Below are positions 62,469-64,000 of a DNA stretch of 64,000 nt, piece after piece; the stretch's first letter is position 1; each line of letters starts with the position of its first letter. Origin of the DNA: JACQZO01 sp964512325 (lineage in GTDB: Bacteria > Patescibacteriota > Gracilibacteria > RBG-16-42-10); contig CAZEGN010000001.1 of assembly GCA_964512325.1 (NCBI GenBank), positions 1-64,000 of the forward strand, written 5' to 3'. The notes under the pieces were generated by a model, which had not been told where the DNA came from, did not search any database, and was given only the letters and a program-made list of their open reading frames with translations. The position numbers and the translations under genes are program-made.

Positions 62469-63644
62469 ATGGCTATTAATAAAAGAAAAAGCGTTCTTGC
62501 TCTTATTCCATTTTTTGCAACCACAATCGGTGTCGCGATATTTATTATTTTCTTTAATTATGGGGAGCTCACCTTTACAGCAGAATCCCCCTTTAGTGTG
62601 ACCACTGGAAAAGAAACAGTGAATGATACGAATGGTGTTGTTCATCTACGACTGGCTGCTGGCGAACAGACAATAGTAGCTAAAAAAGCAGGCTATTTCG
62701 ATCAAACATTTCAAGAAACAGTTGCTGTAAATGCACAGAAAGAAATCGCAGTGGATTTTAGCTTTATTCCAGTCAGCGCCAGTATCAAATTTATTCCACC
62801 AATCAGCTACAGCAGTAGTCAACAAATAAACGACAATCAAGTCATGGACTTACTGTTCACAGCGCCAATTACTCAAGCCGTAACGCCTCCTAGTGGCTAT
62901 ACGAGAGCAGTCTGGGCACAAAATGGCACTAGCGCCTGCTTCTTTAATCCCACCAATCCTTTACTTGAACCTAAGCTATGGCAAAAAAATAAAAACTTGC
63001 AATCACTACCAACTAATACTTTCAACTGCTTTTCAGCACCGCAAACAATTATTTCAGCACAGCTCAACAATCAAAACTTGCTTATCAATAGCAAGCTTGT
63101 AAAACGGAATGTGCAACTTAATACCATTCTCAACATTGATCCATCAGGTACATGGGGATTATTAGCCGAAACCTATCCCAATAGTTCAAACACACTAGTT
63201 TCAGTATTTAACTTAAACACCAATCAGCTCATTGAAATTGGTACATTTACACTCATCGAGCCAGCCAGATTTATCAGCATAGACAGATTTGCGCTGCGTA
63301 CCAGCACAGGAACTGCAATATACGTACTATCTGCCCCTCAAACAGCAATATTATTATCGTTCAATGTACCATTAACACAGCTCGCTTATAGCACGAGCAC
63401 TCAAAGTTACTATTACCTCACACCAACTCCTGCTAGCGGCCTGCCTTCATTTTCAGAACTGTTAGAAAATAACAGTGTAAGAACGCTGTCTTTAGTAAGC
63501 AATAAAAGTGGCAAAGAAATGCTATTACAAACCTTCAAACCTGAGCAAAATTTTTCCGGCCTAAGCATAAGCCAAGATGGGAAGAAACTGTTTGCAGTCA
63601 ATAAAGACACGCTTGAATTGCAAAGTTATCAACTACAACCTTAG
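62469..63644 (+). CDS. PEGA-like membrane protein with propeller-like domain
   Basis: The protein is 391 aa. A membrane helix (about 10-30) is followed by a PEGA-like carboxypeptidase-regulatory fold (GEQTIVAKKAGYFDQTF, about 60-80). The rest is strand-rich with repeated short segments (GTWGLLAETYPNSSNTLVSV, GLSISQDGKKLFAV), consistent with a beta-propeller. Its layout matches the gene at 40085-41389, at the other end of the secretion region. It is last in the operon, 50 nt before infC. Confidence 0.65.
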   Translation: MAINKRKSVLALIPFFATTIGVAIFIIFFNYGELTFTAESPFSVTTGKETVNDTNGVVHLRLAAGEQTIVAKKAGYFDQTFQETVAVNAQKEIAVDFSFIPVSASIKFIPPISYSSSQQINDNQVMDLLFTAPITQAVTPPSGYTRAVWAQNGTSACFFNPTNPLLEPKLWQKNKNLQSLPTNTFNCFSAPQTIISAQLNNQNLLINSKLVKRNVQLNTILNIDPSGTWGLLAETYPNSSNTLVSVFNLNTNQLIEIGTFTLIEPARFISIDRFALRTSTGTAIYVLSAPQTAILLSFNVPLTQLAYSTSTQSYYYLTPTPASGLPSFSELLENNSVRTLSLVSNKSGKEMLLQTFKPEQNFSGLSISQDGKKLFAVNKDTLELQSYQLQP

Positions 63645-63693
63645 CAAGTGAGCGCTAATATGCTACCATTTTAGTGTTATTAACTTTTAGTTT

Positions 63694-64000
63694 ATAAAAA
63701 ACGTTCGCATTAATGGCGCCATTACTGGCTTTGCCGAAGTGAGATTGGTAGATAGTGAAAATCAGCCTATAGGAATTGTACCCCTTGCTAAAGCTTTAAC
63801 GATGGCGCAAGAGGCAGGGCTCGACCTGGTTGAAATTGCACCAAAGGCAATGCCACCAGTATGTCGCATTATGGATTTTGGTAAATTTATCTACCGACAA
63901 CAAAAGCTTGAGAAAAAGCAGAAAAGCAAAAGTCCCAAGAATGAGATTAAAGGTGTTCGCTTAGGCCTAACCACTTCAGTCCATGACCTTGAGACCAAAG
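63694..64000 (+). CDS. infC: Translation initiation factor IF-3 (3' end outside window)
   Basis: The frame runs past the window end. RINGAITGFAEVRLVD is the conserved IF-3 N-terminus, followed by GLDLVEIAPKAMPPVCRIMD and the Lys-rich linker FGKFIYRQQKLEKKQ. In frame after the stop at 63688 there is no ATG, GTG or TTG before the conserved residues; the first canonical codon, GTG at 63739, would delete RINGxI. The likely start is ATA (63694) or ATT (63709), in line with the rare starts used by infC for autoregulation. IF-3 controls start-codon selection. Confidence 0.93.
   Translation, partial: MKNVRINGAITGFAEVRLVDSENQPIGIVPLAKALTMAQEAGLDLVEIAPKAMPPVCRIMDFGKFIYRQQKLEKKQKSKSPKNEIKGVRLGLTTSVHDLETK

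Noticed and set aside
1..64000. Recoded TGA (code 25 or 4)
   Set aside because: TGA serves as a stop, for example at 3787-3789, and conserved proteins read through normally without in-frame TGA.

Overview
The window looks like a stretch of chromosome from a Patescibacteria/CPR-type bacterium. Supporting signs are a CPR-style type IV secretion/pilus-like locus (PrgI, VirB4-like ATPase, a giant VirB6-like protein), PEGA-domain envelope proteins, RNase J, a VanW-type protein, sortase, few biosynthetic genes and several very large proteins of unknown function. TGA is used as a stop (for example at the end of the gene 2914-3789), so the recoded Gracilibacteria/SR1 code does not apply. Shine-Dalgarno motifs are mostly absent, and several recognisable -10 boxes lie only about 15-30 nt before a start codon. 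No phage or insertion sequence was seen.

Layout. 1-1.9 kb: an orphan dehydroquinate-synthase-like gene and a GerMN-domain lipoprotein. 1.9-6.9 kb: a tight four-gene operon with its own promoter, encoding a ParB/sulfiredoxin-like protein, a double cytidine-deaminase-like protein, an MtrA-like/thymidylate-synthase-like fusion and an HAD pyrimidine-nucleotidase-like phosphatase. This is a candidate pyrimidine-modification or salvage system. 6.9-12.5 kb: a helical unknown, an ATP-grasp ligase, a threonine-synthase-like PLP enzyme, a small acidic zinc-ribbon protein, a MurD-like ligase and an NlpC/P60 hydrolase. 12.6-24 kb: a beta-CASP nuclease, Bcp peroxiredoxin, a large gene-free region that looks like a structured ncRNA (about 15158-15861) with its own promoter and terminator, queG, a VIT1-type transporter, a VanW protein, aspS and hisS. 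24-39 kb: an SLH-cupredoxin protein, tRNA-His, topA, a 1003-aa unknown paired with a protein kinase-like gene, thrS, rpe-rpiB, a methyltransferase and RNase J. 39-58 kb: sortase, then a secretion-like block on the minus strand (PEGA protein, thioredoxin-like, LytM-like, VirB4-like in two pieces, PrgI, a possible 36-aa peptide, giant VirB6-like), a P-type ATPase and an SPFH-type protein with an unknown neighbour. 58-64 kb: a four-gene plus-strand operon encoding a hydrolase/VirB2-like/C39-like fusion and three PEGA-type proteins, then the start of infC with a non-canonical start codon.

Intergenic regions carry two repeat classes: tandem heptamers with an AATTNNN core, at more than a dozen sites, and GC-richer dispersed palindromic elements. 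The strongest candidates for undescribed biology are the structured RNA at 15.1-15.9 kb, the nucleotide-modification-like operon at 1.9-6.9 kb, and the three-domain hydrolase/pilin/protease fusion at 58.3 kb. All functional calls come from reading motifs by eye; no database search was possible.
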